DNA from: Candidatus Gastranaerophilales bacterium
GTDB taxonomy: Bacteria; Cyanobacteriota; Vampirovibrionia; Gastranaerophilales; Gastranaerophilaceae
DNA: 64,000 nucleotides
Reading direction: 5' to 3'
Assembly: GCA_944326905.1 (NCBI GenBank)
Contig: CALVFU010000003.1
Coordinates: forward strand, 51,971-115,970
Numbering within the stretch: position 1 is the stretch's first letter; each line of letters begins with the position of its first letter. Shown one piece after another: positions 62,557 through 64,000 of the stretch. The notes under the pieces were generated by a model. That model saw nothing but the letters and a program-made list of their open reading frames with translations, was not told the origin of the DNA and did not search any database. Position numbers and translations under genes: made by a program.

Positions 62557-63642
62557 TTAATTTTCAACATACTCTTTTAGGCGTTTACTGCGATTAGGAT
62601 GACGCAATTTTCGCAATGCTTTTGCTTCGATTTGTCTTATACGTTCTCTTGTTACGCCAAATAATTGACCAACTTCTTCCAAGGTTCTTTGGCGCCCATC
62701 ATCCATACCAAATCTCAATCTTAACACGTCACGCTCCCTTGGAGAAAGAGTACAAAGTATCTCTGCAAGATCTTCTCTTAAAAGCTCTGAAGCGACGGTT
62801 TTAATTGGTGCATCGGCTTCTCTATCTTCTATAAAATCACCAAGTCTGGAATCTTCTTCTTTACCTATAGGAGTTTCCAGGGATAACGGTTCTTGTGCAA
62901 TTTTTACAATCTCACGCAATTTCGGTATTGAAACATTCATTTCTGCAGCAAGTTCCTCTTCGGTCGGTTTTCTTGAAAGTTCTTGAGCCAATCTTCTGGT
63001 AACTTTCTTAAGCTTGTTTATTGTCTCAACCATATGCACAGGAATACGAATTGTTCTTGCCTGATCAGCAATTGCTCTTGTTATCGCCTGTCTTATCCAC
63101 CACGTTGCATAAGTTGAAAACTTAAAACCTCTTTCATGATCAAATTTTTCAGCAGCTCTTATAAGTCCCAAATTGCCTTCTTGAATTAAATCAAGGAAGA
63201 GCATGCCTCTGCCTACGTATTTCTTTGCAATACTAACAACGAGCCTTAAGTTAGCCTGAACAAGTTTACGCTTAGCAATTGCCCCTGAAGCACCGCCTTG
63301 AATAATTTTTCTAGCAAGTTCAATTTCTTCACTAGTAGATAAAAGTTTTATCCTGCCTATTTCTCTTAGATACAGCCTCACAGGATCTTCCACCGCAATT
63401 CCTTTTGGTGCCTCTGTTGAAAAATCGTCTTCTCTGGAGTCGTCACTCATATAAAAATCTTCTGACTTTATACCAAGTTTATTTGATGTAATGATATCTT
63501 CTATATCATCTGTTCCTAAATCAGTTTCTATATAATCATCTGCCACGCCGTCTTTTTCAGCGTCAAAGTCCAGCATATCTAAATTTTCATCAGCATCTGC
63601 CAATCCTACAATTGATGATTCAGGTTCGCGTTTTCTACTCAT
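62557..63642 (-). CDS. rpoD: housekeeping sigma factor RpoD/SigA
   Basis: 361 residues. Short acidic N-terminus (about 1-80) instead of full region 1.1; region 1.2 [16 protein letters not shown] (about 86-101); region 2 with [23 protein letters not shown]; region 3 [13 protein letters not shown]; region 4.2 [20 protein letters not shown]. It follows dnaG with a one-base TAATG overlap, the classic macromolecular-synthesis arrangement. Directs most transcription, including the TTGACA/TATAAT promoters here. Confidence 0.96.
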   Translation of the reverse strand: MSRKREPESSIVGLADADENLDMLDFDAEKDGVADDYIETDLGTDDIEDIITSNKLGIKSEDFYMSDDSREDDFSTEAPKGIAVEDPVRLYLREIGRIKLLSTSEEIELARKIIQGGASGAIAKRKLVQANLRLVVSIAKKYVGRGMLFLDLIQEGNLGLIRAAEKFDHERGFKFSTYATWWIRQAITRAIADQARTIRIPVHMVETINKLKKVTRRLAQELSRKPTEEELAAEMNVSIPKLREIVKIAQEPLSLETPIGKEEDSRLGDFIEDREADAPIKTVASELLREDLAEILCTLSPRERDVLRLRFGMDDGRQRTLEEVGQLFGVTRERIRQIEAKALRKLRHPNRSKRLKEYVEN

Positions 63643-64000
63643 TACTTATGTTCTCCAATTCTTGATTTGATTTCATCACGTAATTGCATTTGTACCTTTA
63701 GGGCTTCTATTTCATCACTATTAACCGTCATATATATTTTTCTCATTTCTTCCATTTCCAATTCCCTGTTTAAGCGCTTTAACCGTTCTACATTTTCTAT
63801 AACTGCCATCTTAAATTCTTTTTCTGTTAAACCGTTAAACGCCTCCGACATATATACCAGATCGGTTATTGTGTTTGTAAGTGCATCATCGCTTATAAAA
63901 CTTGTAAACAATTGTTCTTTTAGTTCTCTAACATTATTTATTGTACATGTTATTTTGTCAATTGTATTTTTTACAATTATTAACGTTTTATCAGTAATAA
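63642..64000 (-). CDS. dnaG: DNA primase, C-terminal part
   Basis: The frame is open to the right edge, so the ~119 C-terminal residues are present and the start lies outside. The segment is helical ([33 protein letters not shown]), like the DnaB-helicase-binding domain of DnaG. The call relies mainly on its position and coupling to rpoD, as in many bacteria; the catalytic core is outside the window. Confidence 0.75.
   Translation of the reverse strand, partial: ITDKTLIIVKNTIDKITCTINNVRELKEQLFTSFISDDALTNTITDLVYMSEAFNGLTEKEFKMAVIENVERLKRLNRELEMEEMRKIYMTVNSDEIEALKVQMQLRDEIKSRIGEHK

Overview
The window looks like a piece of chromosome from a low-GC, non-photosynthetic relative of Cyanobacteria, most likely the Melainabacteria / Vampirovibrionia (Gastranaerophilales type). 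This is inferred from gene content. There is an LdpA-like 8-Cys ferredoxin protein, a DUF3326-type protein, a GH57/DUF3536 protein and a methionine gamma-lyase-family protein, all typical of Cyanobacteria and relatives, but no photosynthesis genes. A group-2 sigma factor sits beside the housekeeping RpoD. The envelope is diderm (MCE/MlaD, AsmA-like, OmpH/Skp). FliO and two FliA-type promoters imply a flagellum or related export apparatus.

Layout. 1-7.5 kb: partial DUF3326 gene, minor pilin, MCE protein and upp, a coiled-coil protein, methionine gamma-lyase-family enzyme, rsmH-ftsL-like pair, group-2 sigma factor. 7.6-17.4 kb: GH77-like glucanotransferase, GH57 plus OmpH operon, secreted protein, uppS-rdgB, 767-aa protein. 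17.5-31.8 kb: 1409-residue repeat protein, S41 peptidase, dnaK, rqcH with a degenerate cyclase, efp-accB-accC-ldpA. 31.8-37.3 kb: accessory region with a type II restriction-modification pair, 1.5 kb of unusual non-coding DNA, tRNA-Arg, a gene broken by an amber codon, and lineage-type small proteins. 37.4-52.6 kb: DUF2130 protein, glycosyltransferase, orphan histidine kinase, EF-hand protein, acyltransferase-amidase-DacB cluster, HNH-like protein, coaX, AAA ATPase, fliO-neuB-kdsC-like cluster, HAD phosphatase, yjbQ. 52.6-64 kb: two large regulon proteins, AsmA-like protein, thioredoxin-like protein, a sigma-28-type gene, rpmB, rpoD and the 3' end of dnaG.

Three promoter classes stand out. 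(1) Many genes have TATAAT or TAAAAT placed exactly 6 bases before ATG/GTG with no Shine-Dalgarno, which means leaderless mRNAs. (2) Two genes have near-perfect FliA/sigma-28 promoters. (3) Four protein genes plus one short transcription unit share GCAATT-N17/18-TTTATATATAT. All class-3 proteins lack signal peptides and most are unrecognised. This third class, together with nearby tandem TGTAAA boxes and a recurring N-terminal signature on otherwise unrelated proteins, is the best candidate here for an undescribed system.
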